The notes beneath the pieces were generated by a model. That model searched no databases. It was not told the origin of the DNA and saw nothing but the letters and a program-made list of their open reading frames with translations. A stretch of DNA of 64,000 nucleotides, taken from the NCBI GenBank assembly GCA_028583685.1, contig JAMXIF010001194.1, positions 5,994,049-6,058,048 of the forward strand, given 5' to 3'. Every line of letters begins with the position of its first letter. The first letter of the stretch is position 1. The translations under genes and the position numbers were made by a program. Shown in pieces: positions 44,517 through 56,325 of the stretch. Origin of the DNA: Petaurus breviceps papuanus. Lineage: Eukaryota; Chordata; Mammalia; Diprotodontia; Petauridae.

Positions 44517-44859
44517 GGTTTAATCACCAAAATTTACATTGGTGGTCTGACCCCCAAAATATCCCTCCTGTGCGCAGTTTCTTTAAACCTACAGTTATAA
44601 GGTACAGTTACAAGTTTTAATTTAACAATTAGATCAGAATGTTTAATTACCAGGTTCTCATTTTTCCTCCCAGAATGGATTCCTGATTTATTATCCATTC
44701 ATTTGAACTCTGCCTTGCCCAGCCTGCTCTACCTCAACAAAAACCTCTTTAATCCATTGTGTTTGGAAAGAGGTTTCTGATTGACCCCAGCAGGCAGACA
44801 TTTCATACAAACACTCCTACTGTACCTGACCATTCATCAGCTAACTGGCCACCAGAAGG

Positions 44860-44981
44860 GAGAAAGACAGAGAGGGGGAGGGAGAGAAAAAGGTTAGGGT
44901 AAAGAGAAAGGGGGATAGAAAGAGTTGGAGAAAAGGGGGAATAAGAGGGAGAAAATAGAGGGAGGGAGGGAGAGAGAAAGG

Positions 44982-45043
<62 letters not shown>
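44860..45043. repeat. (GGGA)n/(GA)n homopurine array
   Basis: Irregular gaggga units to about 44984, then roughly 29 perfect GA units to 45043. Plus-strand purine, so pyrimidine in the ATP9A transcript. Confidence 0.97.
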
Positions 45044-45044
<1 letters not shown>

Positions 45045-45047
<3 letters not shown>

Positions 45048-45837
45048 TGATTGTTTTGTTTTTTAAGTTAAGCCTAACAAAATTGCATACCTGGTCAGTG
45101 ATGCTAACAAATTTGGATTTCCCCACATACTGTAACATCTGCTACCAAAAACAGGCATTATCAATGGCCAATTTTGAAAATAAGGGATGCAATTGTGGGA
45201 TGTTTGTGGTTTGGACAGTGGACTGGTAACAGAGTTCTGTGTATTTGGGAAGAATAGGGGGAGGGAGAAGAGAAGAACCTGGAAGTAACACTAGCTGAGC
45301 AAATAGGGTCAAAGATTAGCACAATGAAGGATGACATGGAAAGGAACACAAGGTCCCAGGTTCCCCTGATTCCAAACCAGGGCTCCTTCCACCATGCCTC
45401 TCCAATATACACTTTTAGAACACTCAGAGAAGCTTGTTCAATTCACGAGATATAGTTTGAAATCTAGAAGCACTACTTTGAACATTATTTCTAAGTCTCC
45501 TACATGCCCTCGAAGAAAAAGTAAGCAAGAGCAATGGGGCAGATACTTTCTTCCTTGTTAGACATCAGAGTTGAGTAAAATTTCTGACTAGATTTTAAAG
45601 TACATTTGTGATGGTTTTTTCACTTTGTGATTGTTTATGATTGCTATCTACAACAAATGCGCAGTGTTTTCTGCCTTGTACACCACAAGAGTGTGTGGCT
45701 TTCACAGGTACACAAAAGAAAAGTTAGCAGCCAGATTTTGTAAGTGCCTTCTTCTGCATGCCTACTCCTCCTGCCTCCCACATCCACTTAGAATAGAAAT
45801 AAATGGATGTGAAATCTTGGCACTAATGTAATAATAT
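45045..45837. other. Intron stretch without recognised features
   Basis: Unassigned sequence after the GA array. Confidence 0.55.
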
Positions 45838-46065
45838 AGAGGCAGCATGATTCAGCGGTAAGAGTAATGTTAGGACTGAAATGGTCCTGACTGCTGTTTA
45901 TTGGCTGTCTAACACGGACCAATTTAAAGAAAACTCTCTAAGGCTTCAGTTTTGTCCCATATAAAATAAATGTAATGTTCTTTATACTACGTCATTTATA
46001 GTAGTTGTGACAAATGTACTTTGCAAGCCTTAAAGTGCTATCTATATGTGAACCTTTAGTACTAT
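45838..46065 (+). mobile_element. CORE-type SINE relic
   Basis: gaggcagcatgattcagcgg, aactctctaaggcttcagtt and gcaagccttaaagtgctatc. Confidence 0.6.
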
Positions 46066-47785
46066 AATACAGAGTTTCAAGGAGCCTTCACCCGAGAAAA
46101 ATATTATTACAGCTCTCTTGCAAAAGCCATGCTTTTGAATCATGAATTCACTAGAAGCTAACAACATCTAGTATGCAGTATCTTAAAGAGTTTGCTCCCA
46201 CACAGGAGCTTAAAAAGAGACTTTCCTAAGGGTTTAAGTGGGAAATGTCTAATGGAAGCAATCTATATCATTAACCATAAAAAGTTTTTTTTAAATAAAT
46301 TCATCCCATCAGTTTTCATGCACTTCTCTTTGCTTAAAACAAGGAACAAATGTTTTATTAATTTTTCTGCTTCCCTTTTCTTTGCAAATGGAATCAATGC
46401 CTTTAATAAGCAACTCCTGGTCTTGCATGGGTGATATCTTTAGAATAAGAGTAGCTTGTCTGCTTGGAGGGAAGAGACCAGATGTTTCTCAGGTTGGAAT
46501 AACTAAAAGGCAATTCTTCCCTCAAAGTGTAGAACACTTGGGGAAAAAATTTAAAATAAATTCTCTAGCCCTGGAATGTGTGGGCACATGTTGGGACCTC
46601 AAATACCGCTAGCTATACTTCTATTTTTCACTCTGTGTAAGACACTGATTGTTTTTAGAGATCTACATAAGCAATCCTTAGCATCAGCCCTGGTTAATGT
46701 ATTACTTTTTAACTCACACTTTAATCTGACTCTGACAGTGATGAATGGAATTCTCCTGTAAATTCTATGGCATGTGAACATTTCCCCAGGTTAGCATTAA
46801 ATGAAAGACTGGGCACTATAGACACATCCAAAGTTCATCAAAGGTTAAAAGTTGAAATTTTCCAATTCAAATAGAATCGATTTCATTCTTCATGGTATAG
46901 AACAATTGAAGATATTTTTAAAAGACCAGAAGCTCCATTATAAACACCACTACTGGCTTTGGGAACTTTCTGTTGTTTACTTAAACAATGAAATCTTCCC
47001 CTCAAAATTGATGTACACAAATGTATGTGTTTAACATTCAGGAAAGCTTATTAAATAAGTCAGTTGCTAGATTACTAGTGCCCAGTAATATACATTCCCC
47101 ATTTTGCAGAGTTATTTAAGCCATCTGATATTCTCATAGAAAGATTTCTTGGGGGGGGGGGCGGAGAGAAGCTGCGAATATGAGTCCATGTGGCAACCTT
47201 TGGAGTTTTAAATCAATCCAAAAGCCAAAATGACAAAAATTTAGAATCAAAGGTAAACTCAGTGCTATCCAAAATAGCCAACAATCTCATGAAAGCAACT
47301 GAAATAGAACTTTCAGATCTCTATCCAGACAATTCATAGAAAAGAACTAGATTCCAAGTTTGGCAAAAGATTGTTGAAACAAGACTAATAAAGGGTTAAG
47401 ATGCAGACCATCACAAGAAGCCCTTGAGGGATGTGACCTCTTTGTGGTTTTTCATTTCTTTTTTCCTGTCAACAACAAAAAAATACCCCTCCCACTTCAA
47501 CTGTCTTTAAAAACAAACAAAAGAATCTTCCAAATTAGAACATCATTTGCACTTGAAAAATAGAAATTGTACAGCCTTTATGAACAAAACACTCCAAGTG
47601 GGTATTTAAATTAAACTAAATAATTACCTATTAAAGAATATTCCACAAACCCAGTTGCCTGAGAGATTCCAAAAATGTGGAGTCTTGTCCACAAAACTAG
47701 CCAAGTTATCCAGGTATGGGCCTCAAAACTCCATGCACAATGTACAAAATAATCTTATCTATAGAAAAGAAATACTTTTTCAAAC
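46066..47785. other. 1.7 kb repeat-free intron stretch
   Basis: The longest piece of the window in which I recognise no repeat at all, apart from the G-run at 47151. Candidate for conserved non-coding sequence. Confidence 0.5.
47151..47161. repeat. G-run (about 10-11 G)
   Basis: ttcttgggggggggggcggag; too short to be more than a polymorphic homopolymer. Confidence 0.9.
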
Positions 47786-47986
47786 CAATCATTGTTAACC
47801 TTTTTTTGTGTCATAGACTCCTTTGGCAGTCAGTCTGGTTAAGCCTTTGGACTCCTCAAAATAATCATTTTTAATGCATTAAAAAAAATACACAAGATTA
47901 CAAAGTAAATTGATTATGTTAAAATACAGTTATAGATTTTTTTCAAAGCAAATTTATGAACCCCAGGATTAAGAACTTCTGCTCTA
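47786..47986. mobile_element. Small hAT-like inverted-repeat element (MITE), copy 2
   Basis: cattgttaacctttttttgt at one end and ccccaggattaagaacttct at the other, with the same interior (agactcctttggcagtcagt) as copy 1 and the same relative order. Confidence 0.55.
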
Positions 47987-48894
47987 AACAAACGGAGACA
48001 TATTTGAGCTGACAGCACTATTTGGTGTTTCAGAGAGAGTGCAAGGAATCACCTTTATTAATCTTTGAATCTATTTGTGGACAGGAAATAAAGTGTAGCA
48101 CTCCCAAGCAGTATTATATACACTCACTCAATAAGGGCACTGACTCACATATGCTCAAGTAACCATAAAGATTGATACCTAAGATGAGTCACTGGCCTTC
48201 CTTTGTTTTATGAAGCATGATGAAAAACCAATTCACACACTCTACAGCAGGGAAAAAAACAATTAGCAACTGCATTCATTGTGTTTTGGCCCGAACTTCT
48301 TTTTTCTAGGCTAATTATTTGTTTGCCTAATTAAGGCCTTTTGCCTTGATGAGAAGTGTTAATACAATGAAAGTATTTGTTGAGGCTGGCTTCCCTGGTG
48401 TGAAATGCAAGATCAGAGAAATTCAAGTAGGCTTGAGAGAAATAGAAATAGACAATTTTAATTTGCTAACAGTTATAATCAAAGTAAAAGCAGTGATTTC
48501 AATTATTAGTTTTGTAACTACAAATGTAAACAGAAACATTTCATGGATCCAATAATTGTTCTCCCCTGATATACCCAGAATCTTTAGTAAACTACCTACT
48601 ATCTGCCAGGACCACTTTTTCACTCACTGGCTGCCTAGCTGTTCATTCTTGATCATGTCATCTAACTGTTCACCGGTGAACAGTTGTTCTATTGACTATG
48701 GAATCAAGTGTATATCCCTTCCCCGGTTTTTATGTTCCATCAGTGGATGTGATATGATTACTGCTAATAGCACATAATAAATAACTATTATTAGTCTGGG
48801 AATTTAGTAAACCCATCTCAGGTTGCTGCATATTGAAGGCTCAGGGAAGTGTTGGCCACTAAGACCCTAAAACTATGCCACGATGGGGAATGGA
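47987..48894. other. Intron stretch with the palindrome
   Basis: No repeats seen; contains the 22-bp palindrome at 48664. Confidence 0.5.
48664..48685. promoter_or_regulatory. Perfect 22-bp palindrome
   Basis: AACTGTTCACC is followed directly by its reverse complement GGTGAACAGTT, with no spacer. It resembles a two-fold-symmetric protein-binding site, but no single known factor is matched exactly. The surroundings are not repeat-like. Confidence 0.5.
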
Positions 48895-49010
48895 AGGAGG
48901 AAAAGCATTTATCTAGTTCCTACTATATTCCAGACAGTGTGCTAAGCACTTTTTAAATGTTATCTCACTTGTTTGGAAGATAGGAAGTTAAAACAGATAT
49001 CTCTCTTAAT
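48895..49010 (-). mobile_element. MIR-type SINE relic
   Basis: aaagcatttatctagttcct, agacagtgtgctaagcactt and tgttatctcacttgtttgga. Confidence 0.65.
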
Positions 49011-49089
49011 CCAGTCCACCTCACTAGGGAAATGAAACACAATTTGATTTAATCTATTTTACATGGCAAGGCTCAATAACTGAGAGCCA

Positions 49090-49262
49090 GAAGCCATATT
49101 TAAAGTCAGAGAACATCAAAGCTACAAAGGAACTTTGAAATCATGTGCAGATGAGCACATGAAACCCAAAGAAGCAACTGGTACCCAAAATGACACAATA
49201 AAGAGACGGGAGGGATAGGAGTAGAACACAGGTTTCCTGATTCTGAGGTATGATGACTTTGA
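49090..49262 (-). mobile_element. CORE-type SINE relic
   Basis: gaacatcaaagctacaaagg and gatgagcacatgaaacccaa, heavily decayed. Confidence 0.45.
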
Positions 49263-49499
49263 AACATATGTTCCTAAATAGATACTTCTCCAGCTCAGGA
49301 CAATCTGTTCAGCTCAAGCTAGTTCATGACTAGGAATGAATGCACCAAAGCAGAATTTGGGAGCATGGGTGCATTGATGGCTATGTTCCTTCTATATAAA
49401 CACCTACTCAAAAAATGCACCTAATATAATAGACTCATCTTGAGTAGCTTAGTTCTTATACCAGGAAAAAAATTCAAGCAGAGATTTTCCCTTTTTAAT

Positions 49500-49685
49500 G
49501 ACAAAATCACATTTCAGAGCTAAAAGGGAATCTTAAAAAAATAATCCAGTATGTCATCTTAGAAAGCATGAAACTGAGGTCTGGAGAAGGAAAATGGCTA
49601 AAAAGATCACACAGCTATCAAAGTCAACTTTATAACTCAAGTTTCATAACCACCCAACCTAGTACTCTTTCTACTACAGAACTGA
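49500..49685 (-). mobile_element. CORE-type SINE relic
   Basis: catttcagagctaaaaggga, gaaactgaggtctggagaag and ctagtactctttctactaca. Confidence 0.6.
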
Positions 49686-50282
49686 AAGGGGCTATTATGA
49701 ATTTTGTGTCAGACCCATATTGTCCAATGACACTTTAACAAAGAAATAACAAAATTAATTGAGAGCTAAGACCCATCGGGGAAAGCATCTTACAGAACTT
49801 AAATCACCATATAAATCTGAGTTGCTATTATCATTGTACTTCATTATTGAGACTGCCTAAAGAGCTTTACATATAAAAGGAAAATTATGTGGTTTGGAAA
49901 TACAGGGGAAAAAAGGACAAGATTTAAGTATAAAACAATCTTCAGTAACTACTCAATTCAAAAGAAAACACCACAAGGAAAGAAAACAGATTTGCTCAAT
50001 TAAAAACTCTAGCTTTTAAGATACTTGAGACCTCTTATTGAGCAATCTACAGTTATTTCTAATATAGGTAGTACATTATTAATACTTTTTGATACTCACA
50101 TGTCCTGAACAAGACAACTGATCAGGAGGTTTTTTATTATTTGGAATTTAATTATATTGTTGTTTAACTTCAGGTCTCTTTTAATCAACCAAGTTTTTTG
50201 TTTCAATTTAAAACTTTGAAAAAGTTGGGAGTTTCTGCCAGGAAATACACCAGTGTAATTATCTTTCTTAAAACTTTGTAAA

Positions 50283-50392
50283 TATGTGTGTATTATATAT
50301 GTGTGTATATGTATATGTGTATATACATATACACATATATATAATATATATGCATATGTAGTATACCTAGATACAGACACAGACACACAAGT
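50283..50392. repeat. TG/TA-rich compound microsatellite
   Basis: tgtgtgtattatatatgtgt, gtatatacatatacacatat and gacacagacacacaagtgtg; includes several small palindromes such as tgtatatacata. Confidence 0.95.
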
Positions 50393-50454
50393 GTGTGTTT
50401 ATTTCAAAGGCTGTGTTTCAAGAGGAAAGCTGGAACAAATCCATTAACATAATA

Positions 50455-50583
50455 AATTCCAAATATAGCCATCTCTCCACTTATTACCTAACAATAATAG
50501 TAATTTCACAACATAGTACTTTCTCATATATTCACACGTTTGACCCTAACAACAGTTCTATGAAGTAGATAATACAAGTCTTA
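50455..50583 (+). repeat. 129-bp intronic duplication, copy A
   Basis: Starts aattccaaatatagccatct, includes cttattacctaacaa and ccctaacaacagttctatga, and stops at atacaagtctta. Outside it the flanks of the two copies do not match. Confidence 0.9.
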
Positions 50584-50589
50584 TCATTA

Positions 50590-51834
50590 CTGCACAACAA
50601 CCATAGATGTATACAAATTTGAGACAAAGTAGTCAACATTCTTGCTACCAAACAGAGGAAAATACTGAATTAGAAGATTTTGGAAAAACACATTTATATA
50701 CTTGATAAGAATCAGACACATGTGGCAAAGGGACACAAAGTGCCTCCCTATTTTTTCAAGGCAAAAAGAAGGCCTTTGTTAAAAAAAACAACAACAACAA
50801 CATCAACCTCACTCAAAGCAGCCCATGTAGATAATGAAATATCAGGGGCAGAAAAGACTTCTTTTTGCTCCTCTGTCTGCAAACTTCCAGCTGAAGCACT
50901 CTGATCCTTCGCCCTGCCCCCTGACCAGTATCAGATAACTTGGCTCCCCTCAATCACTTTCCAAATTGACACATTTTTCTCTTTGTTTTGTTTTGCTTGC
51001 AAACAAAAACACACATTTGTGGTCTGGTCCCTGGTTTTATGTTCTGTCCCCTACACCTACTGTATTTTCCAACTCTCAATATTGGTCCCACAATTGAGAC
51101 TACAGACCACAAAGGAAACAAAACAAAGGAAGACAAGTTCTCAATGCTAGAGCCATCTGCCAATTCTCCTTAGGATCTTTTCAAGAACTTTGTGCAGTTA
51201 AAGGGTAGGGGGAGAAAAATCATTCATGGGAAAAGTAATTGCAATATGAAAAGAACTAAAGAAAAGGTCAGAGCTCAGATAGATCCATGAATAGAATCCA
51301 GAAGGCAACTCCTCTTTACTTCTAAATAGATGTATTGCCCCCTCTCAAATGGGGCTTTTGTCGGTTGCCAAGCATTTTAAACGTTATAGTAGAAATATGT
51401 TATTAAAGGGGGATTTAATATATAGTGATTACAAAAAAACACACTGAAGTGGCTTCGTGATTACTGACGTAGAAAGCACACAAGCACCTGCCCTGGTAAA
51501 GATTAGACTGAATTCTTTTTCAAAGGCACCAGAGTTTCCTAAGTACAGTATAGATGCGAGCTTTCTTTAGCAAAACAATTCTACACTAATTTACAATTCT
51601 TTGGTCCCCTAGAAAAACCAGCAAGTCTGCAATCTGGTAAACTGGAAAAAATCCTGGCAAGCACACTGGGTAAAGCTCTCCTGCCCTGGATAATTTGAAA
51701 TTCACATTTTAAAAGTCCAAAATATATTTTCCTTTGATGAAAATCCAATCGTTTTATTCCAACTGCTTGCCCCACCCCCCCACTCCCCAAACCAGTTTAT
51801 ATGTGAATTGATACAGAAGCTCCCTCTACCTCTT
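50590..51834. other. 1.2 kb intron stretch without recognised repeats
   Basis: Only a short (CAA)n run at 50789-50806 was seen; no gene signature. Confidence 0.5.
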
Positions 51835-51935
51835 GGCATCTTATTGCCTTTACATCTTACCCCTCCCACTAGAGTATAAACTTGAGGATAAGGAATGGTC
51901 TTTGTTCAATAAATATTTGTGGAATTAATGATCAT
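51835..51935 (+). mobile_element. L2 LINE 3' end fragment
   Basis: agagtataaacttgaggata and gttcaataaatatttgtgga. Confidence 0.6.
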
Positions 51936-52434
51936 GACCCAAAGATAAATTATTATTTAATTTCCTAGCAAAACTTGTGATCTATTCAGTTCTACAACAG
52001 ATGGTTTCATAACCCTTGGGTATTGTGACCTGGCCAGCTCCTAATTTTCCTTTTTTTCCCCTAAACTTTAAGCATTGCTTCTTATTTCTTACCTGAACTC
52101 TAGAAATCTATAGTCTAGATTTCTTGATGGAAAGAAACTTTAGTCAATGAGATACATGGGTCTAGAAAATTATGTGTATGCAGAAAGATCCCAGATTTAA
52201 AGCTAGTAGGAACCTTAAAAGAGAGTGTTTAAATTATTTTTTTCAGGGTCATGCAACTAGCAAGTATTTAAAGCAGCATCTGAACCCTGGTGTTCCTGCC
52301 TCCAACTCCAACACCCTATTCGCTTGTCAAAATTTATACAAATGAAAAATCTCTTATATCAAATCTCAGAGAATGGTAGATTCAATGATACTAACAACAT
52401 ACTGTGCTTTAAAGCTTATATTATTAGTAGTAGT

Positions 52435-52608
52435 AATGAGGACCACAGATTTAAGAGTTGGAAGGAATATCAATAATCATCAAGTTTAACCCTCTAGAGA
52501 ACTGAAGCCCACAGAGGTATTACTTGCCTAAGGTCACACAAGTATTTAAGTAACCAAGGAAGGATTTGACACCAGGTCTTCAATTCCAAATACAGCCATC
52601 TCTCCACT
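52435..52608 (-). mobile_element. CORE-type SINE relic
   Basis: gaccacagatttaagagttg, ggtattacttgcctaaggtc and ccaaatacagccatctctcc (the head, seen in reverse). Its head end is part of the copied block listed at 52582. Confidence 0.7.
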
Positions 52609-52710
52609 TATTACCTAACAATTACGGTAATTTTACAACATAGTACTTTGGCACATATTCACTCATTTGACCCTAACAACAGTTCTATGAAGTAGGTAAT
52701 ACAAGTTTTA
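52582..52710 (+). repeat. 129-bp intronic duplication, copy B (source-like)
   Basis: The block starts at aattccaaatacagccatct, crosses the join between two SINE relics and ends at atacaagtttta. Copy A at 50455-50583 matches it with about eleven base differences by my count. Confidence 0.9.
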
Positions 52711-52868
52711 TTAACTTCATTTTACAGTAGAGGAAACCAAAGCTCAGTGCTATCAAATGAGTTGTCCAAGGACACCCAGTTCACAGCCAGAAAAGGGGTA
52801 AAGTCAATACTCAAATTTGAGCCTTTGGATTTAAAATTTCAGGGTTCTTACTGTATTAAACTGTTTCT
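52609..52868 (-). mobile_element. MIR-type SINE relic
   Basis: catttgaccctaacaacagt, gtagaggaaaccaaagctca and caaggacacccagttcacag. Confidence 0.65.
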
Positions 52869-53329
52869 CTGTAATGGTCTATTGTAGGGAAAATGCACAT
52901 ATAGTAAACTTGGGAGAATTGGTGTCTTCAAGAAACACTTTTTCAATTTTGGTTTCAAAATTACCAGTGATTAATTTCTTGGATAGTCCTCTTCTTCCTC
53001 CTCCCTACCATCCCTGATCTTTACTTGATGAAATTGTGGATAGAGACTGGTCAGATACAGCCAGGCCCAAACAATCCCTATAATGCAAGTAGAAGCATGA
53101 AGAGAAGAACAGCTTTTCCCACCTCTACCCCAACTGCCTCCCCAGAGTCTAGGACTTGAGACTAGGGACTAAAGTAGGGAATCTCTTTGCAAAGTTTTAA
53201 TGTATGACACATAAGCATTTGTCTAATGAATTTTAAGGCATAGGATCAAAATGAGGATGTTAGAGATTTTAATTATCTGTGTCATTGCAAAAATTATCCT
53301 ATGCATCACTAAAATCCACTCTCCACCTC

Positions 53330-53544
53330 CTTGAGCCCACCAGACCTGAAGGCAGATGCCTCCCTTGTACCAGGAGCAACGAACTGACCACAGAGCCACG
53401 TGCCCCTTCGCCTATCCGCCCAGGGCCTTGAACTCTGCCTCCTTTACTGTCAGCGCAGTTGATTGAGCTGCGACCCCCGCTGCCCCAGCAGTCAGCAGCA
53501 GGATGAAGCAAGCAGAGGCAGAAAGCAGGAGCCAAAAAGCTGAC
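53330..53544 (-). promoter_or_regulatory. GC-rich, CpG-bearing patch flanking the exon at 53545
   Basis: Roughly 215 bases with CpGs in gccacgtgccccttcgccta, tgtcagcgcagttgat and gagctgcgacccccgctgcc, against almost none in the surrounding intron. An E-box CACGTG lies at about 53397. No repeat family is recognised. It could be an intronic enhancer or promoter; this is inference from composition only. Confidence 0.35.
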
Positions 53545-53653
53545 CTCTCGCTGTGAGCTTGCTATAGATCTGGGAGTTCACTTCCTTGTCCCGCATGTAA
53601 CATCGGATCTCTTCCACTGCTTCTCGAATGATGGTGACGGCCAGCACAAACCC
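53545..53653 (-). CDS. ATP9A: ATP9A coding exon (probably exon 4), membrane segment 2 and linker to the actuator
   Basis: Thirty-six codons plus one base (about residues 110-145, with Gly146 split). The exon opens with [20 protein letters not shown], the end of membrane segment 2 and the charged cytosolic stalk, and ends [10 protein letters not shown]. The acceptor is CTCTTTAG and the donor GTCAGC, a weaker 5' splice site than its neighbours. It sits between the 15.4 kb and 8.5 kb introns. A CpG-bearing GC-rich patch lies immediately downstream in the intron (53330-53544). Confidence 0.96.
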
Positions 53654-54920
53654 CTAAAGAGAGAAGACAGTAGGCAAAAGAATGCAGGCATGAGGCTTTA
53701 ATAAATCTTCCCCCTTCCCATCTACCCTGACCCAATCTGTTCTAACAGAAAAAGGGGGAGCAGAACAGAAGGGAAAAGGATCCTAATAGAAAAAATTATC
53801 TGTTTTCATCTCATTTTTTTCTCCTTTAATCAACAAAGTCCAAAACATTTATTTCATTGTTTTCCAAAACAGGATCACATTGACACATTTTCTGTTTTTC
53901 TCAGCTGACACAGTCAATTGTCACTTTTTATGACAGCTGCTACAACTGCTTTAGAAAATAAAAGAAAAAATTCCCTCCAATTATTTGCCACATGCAATAT
54001 TTAAACTGATTCCCCAAAAGTTTAAATCCCTTAAATAAACGAGACAGGGATGTGCCTCTTTGTGTGACCCTGACAAAGAACTGTAGCTCTTCCCAATTGA
54101 AGGAGGATTATTCCCATTGCCAATCAAGGATAAGATGTACATTGTGGCTAAAGAAAATCTGGTCAATTTTGGAATAAAGTGAAAGTAGACCACATACAGA
54201 GCCAAGATAATCCCCCAAGGTGCAGTAAAGAGGTCTGACCAAGTTCACAGAAGGTTGTCAGTGCAGCTATTTTGTACCATGTGCAAACTGCTTTTCTCCA
54301 ATGCTTGAGTTTCTATTTTTCTCCACATGGGTGTGGATAATTCCCATTCATTTTAATGGAAAGTGTGTGGGCGCACAAAGACAAGAGACTATACTCCTTT
54401 GCTTCGAATAAATCTTGGAAATTGCCTGCACTGCCTGACTAAGGTATTTCATCTTCTCTCCATTTATGCATACACTTCCCATTAACCAGAAGAATATGTC
54501 CCTACAGCTAAAAACTGCCTTACCAAGAGATGCAAATTGGGTACAGAAATAAATTCCAGTTACTCAACTTTTGGGTTAATATCCAATGATATTTGGAGAG
54601 GAGTCTTATTTCTAAGACTTCAGGGCACTCACTGCCTTTCTGAGAAATCTTTTTCAATGACATAAAATAATGAATAAGATAGAAGATATTCAGTCATTTT
54701 AAAGTTGGACTTTATCGCTCTAGTTAGCTGTTACTTATTCTCCACCAACAACCCAAGAATCAGTTTTAGGGGTAGGCCTGGAATGAAGACCTAGAATGAC
54801 TTCTCATAAGTACACTTCTTTTTATGCTAGAAAACCCTACTCTCTTTGAGCCATAAGGATTTATTTTGAAATAAATCAAATGACACATGTTTCGGTAAGG
54901 ACTCAAAAGCCTGCAGGAGA
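53654..54920. other. Intron stretch upstream (in the gene) of the exon at 53545
   Basis: 1.3 kb without a recognised repeat up to the CA array. Complex sequence that may be conserved. Confidence 0.5.
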
Positions 54921-54923
54921 CAG

Positions 54924-54935
54924 AGACACACACAC

Positions 54936-55016
<81 letters not shown>
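54924..55016. repeat. (CA)n array with CATA interruptions
   Basis: About 90 bases: acacacacacatacatacat then a CA run broken once by cata and ending in some 20 pure CA units, followed by a short (TC)n stretch. Confidence 0.97.
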
Positions 55017-55017
<1 letters not shown>

Positions 55018-55143
55018 CTCTGTCTCTGTTTCTCTCTCTTTACTTCACTATGCACTTTTATGTACAAATCAAAACCTCAGGACCTAGGGCTGAAATCTCA
55101 AGAATCATAACTCAAAGATCAGATTAGATTATATCACCTATGT

Positions 55144-55394
55144 TATTGTTGTTGTTCAGTCATTTCAGTCATGTCCAACTTTTTGTGACCCCACTTGGGG
55201 TTTTCTTGGCAAAGATACCAGAGTGGTTTGCCATTTTCTTCTCCAGTTCATTTAACAGATGAGGAAACTGAGGCCAATAAGGTGAAGTGACTGGCCCAGG
55301 GTCACAGAGCTAGTAAGTGTTTGAGGCCAGATTTTAACTCAGGTATTCCTGACTCCAAGTCCAGAGTTCTATTCACTATGCCACCTACCTGCCC
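55144..55394 (-). mobile_element. Long CORE-SINE (MAR1-like) with target-site duplication
   Basis: ATCACCTATGT (55133-55143) returns as ATCACCTATAT (55395-55405). The tail end is at the left (attgttgttgttcagtcatt), the head at the right (ccacctacctgc). Confidence 0.9.
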
Positions 55395-55564
55395 ATCACC
55401 TATATAGATTTCTCAAATATTTCAATCTGTCTGTAAAATAACCTCTTATCTTGTAAACTCAAGGGAGAGTATAAGTATTTGTGAGAATTGTTTTAAGGAA
55501 AATTTACCCTCTATGTAACAGATATTAAGGAAGGGATCTGCATACCCCCAAAATAACCAGATTT

Positions 55565-56170
55565 AAGAATACTGCTCCTAATGCCCATCAATTGGGCAAT
55601 AACTGAACAAGCTGTGGAATATTATTGCAATGGAATACTATTGTGCAAATGACAAGAAATGACAAGCAGGAAGGGCTGCAGAAAAACCTGGGAAGGCTTA
55701 TATGAACTGACACAAAGTAAAGTAAGCAGAAGCAAGAGAATATCATTCACAGCAACAGCAATATTGTAACCATAATCAACTGTGAAAGAATTAGCTATTC
55801 CAATCAAGAAAATGATCCAATGATACATGATGAAAAATACTATCCACCTCCAAAGAGTGAACTGATGAACATTGAGTACAGATCGAAACATACTTTTTTT
55901 CACTTTATTTTTCTTGGTTTTTTGTGCTTTCTTTTGCATCACTGAAAATATGGAAATGTTTTACACGTATAAGAATACATATTTCACATGTATAATATGT
56001 TTCACAAGTATAATAATTATCATATTGCTTGCCTTCTCGAGGCAAAAGGGAGGAGTGTAAAGTAAGGAAAGAATTTGGAAATCAAAAATGTTTAAATGAA
56101 TGTTAAAAAATGTTAATGTAATTGGTAAATATTTAATAAAACAAAAAGACAGTAAAAAAAAAAAAAAAGA
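55565..56170 (+). mobile_element. L1 3' UTR copy with poly(A)
   Basis: gcccatcaattgggcaataa at the start, then gaatactattgtgcaaatga, and the tail ttgcttgccttctcgaggca to the A-run at 56157-56168. Confidence 0.85.
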
Positions 56171-56172
56171 CT

Positions 56173-56325
56173 ATCGGGGAGGCTAGGTAGCACAGTGAAT
56201 AAAGCAAAGCCCTGGAGTCAGGAGGACCTGAGCTCAAATCTGGCCTCAGACACAACACAAAAACTAGCCGTGTGACCTTGAGCAAGTCACTTAACCCTAA
56301 TTGTCCTACCTTCCCCCCTCCAAAA
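56173..56325 (+). mobile_element. Young SINE next to an L1 poly(A) tail
   Basis: cggggaggctaggtagcac to ccttcccccctccaaaaa. It follows almost directly on the A-run (56157-56170) that ends the L1 fragment before it, so it probably landed in or beside that tail. Confidence 0.88.

Noticed and set aside
44803-45138. Ser/Leu-rich minus-strand frame
   Set aside because: Translation of the (GA)n array.
48664-48710. Glucocorticoid-receptor element
   Set aside because: GAACA and TGTTC words occur but with a two-base spacer, not the three of the consensus.
54766-55110. Cys/Val and Thr/His repeat frames
   Set aside because: Translation of the (CA)n array.
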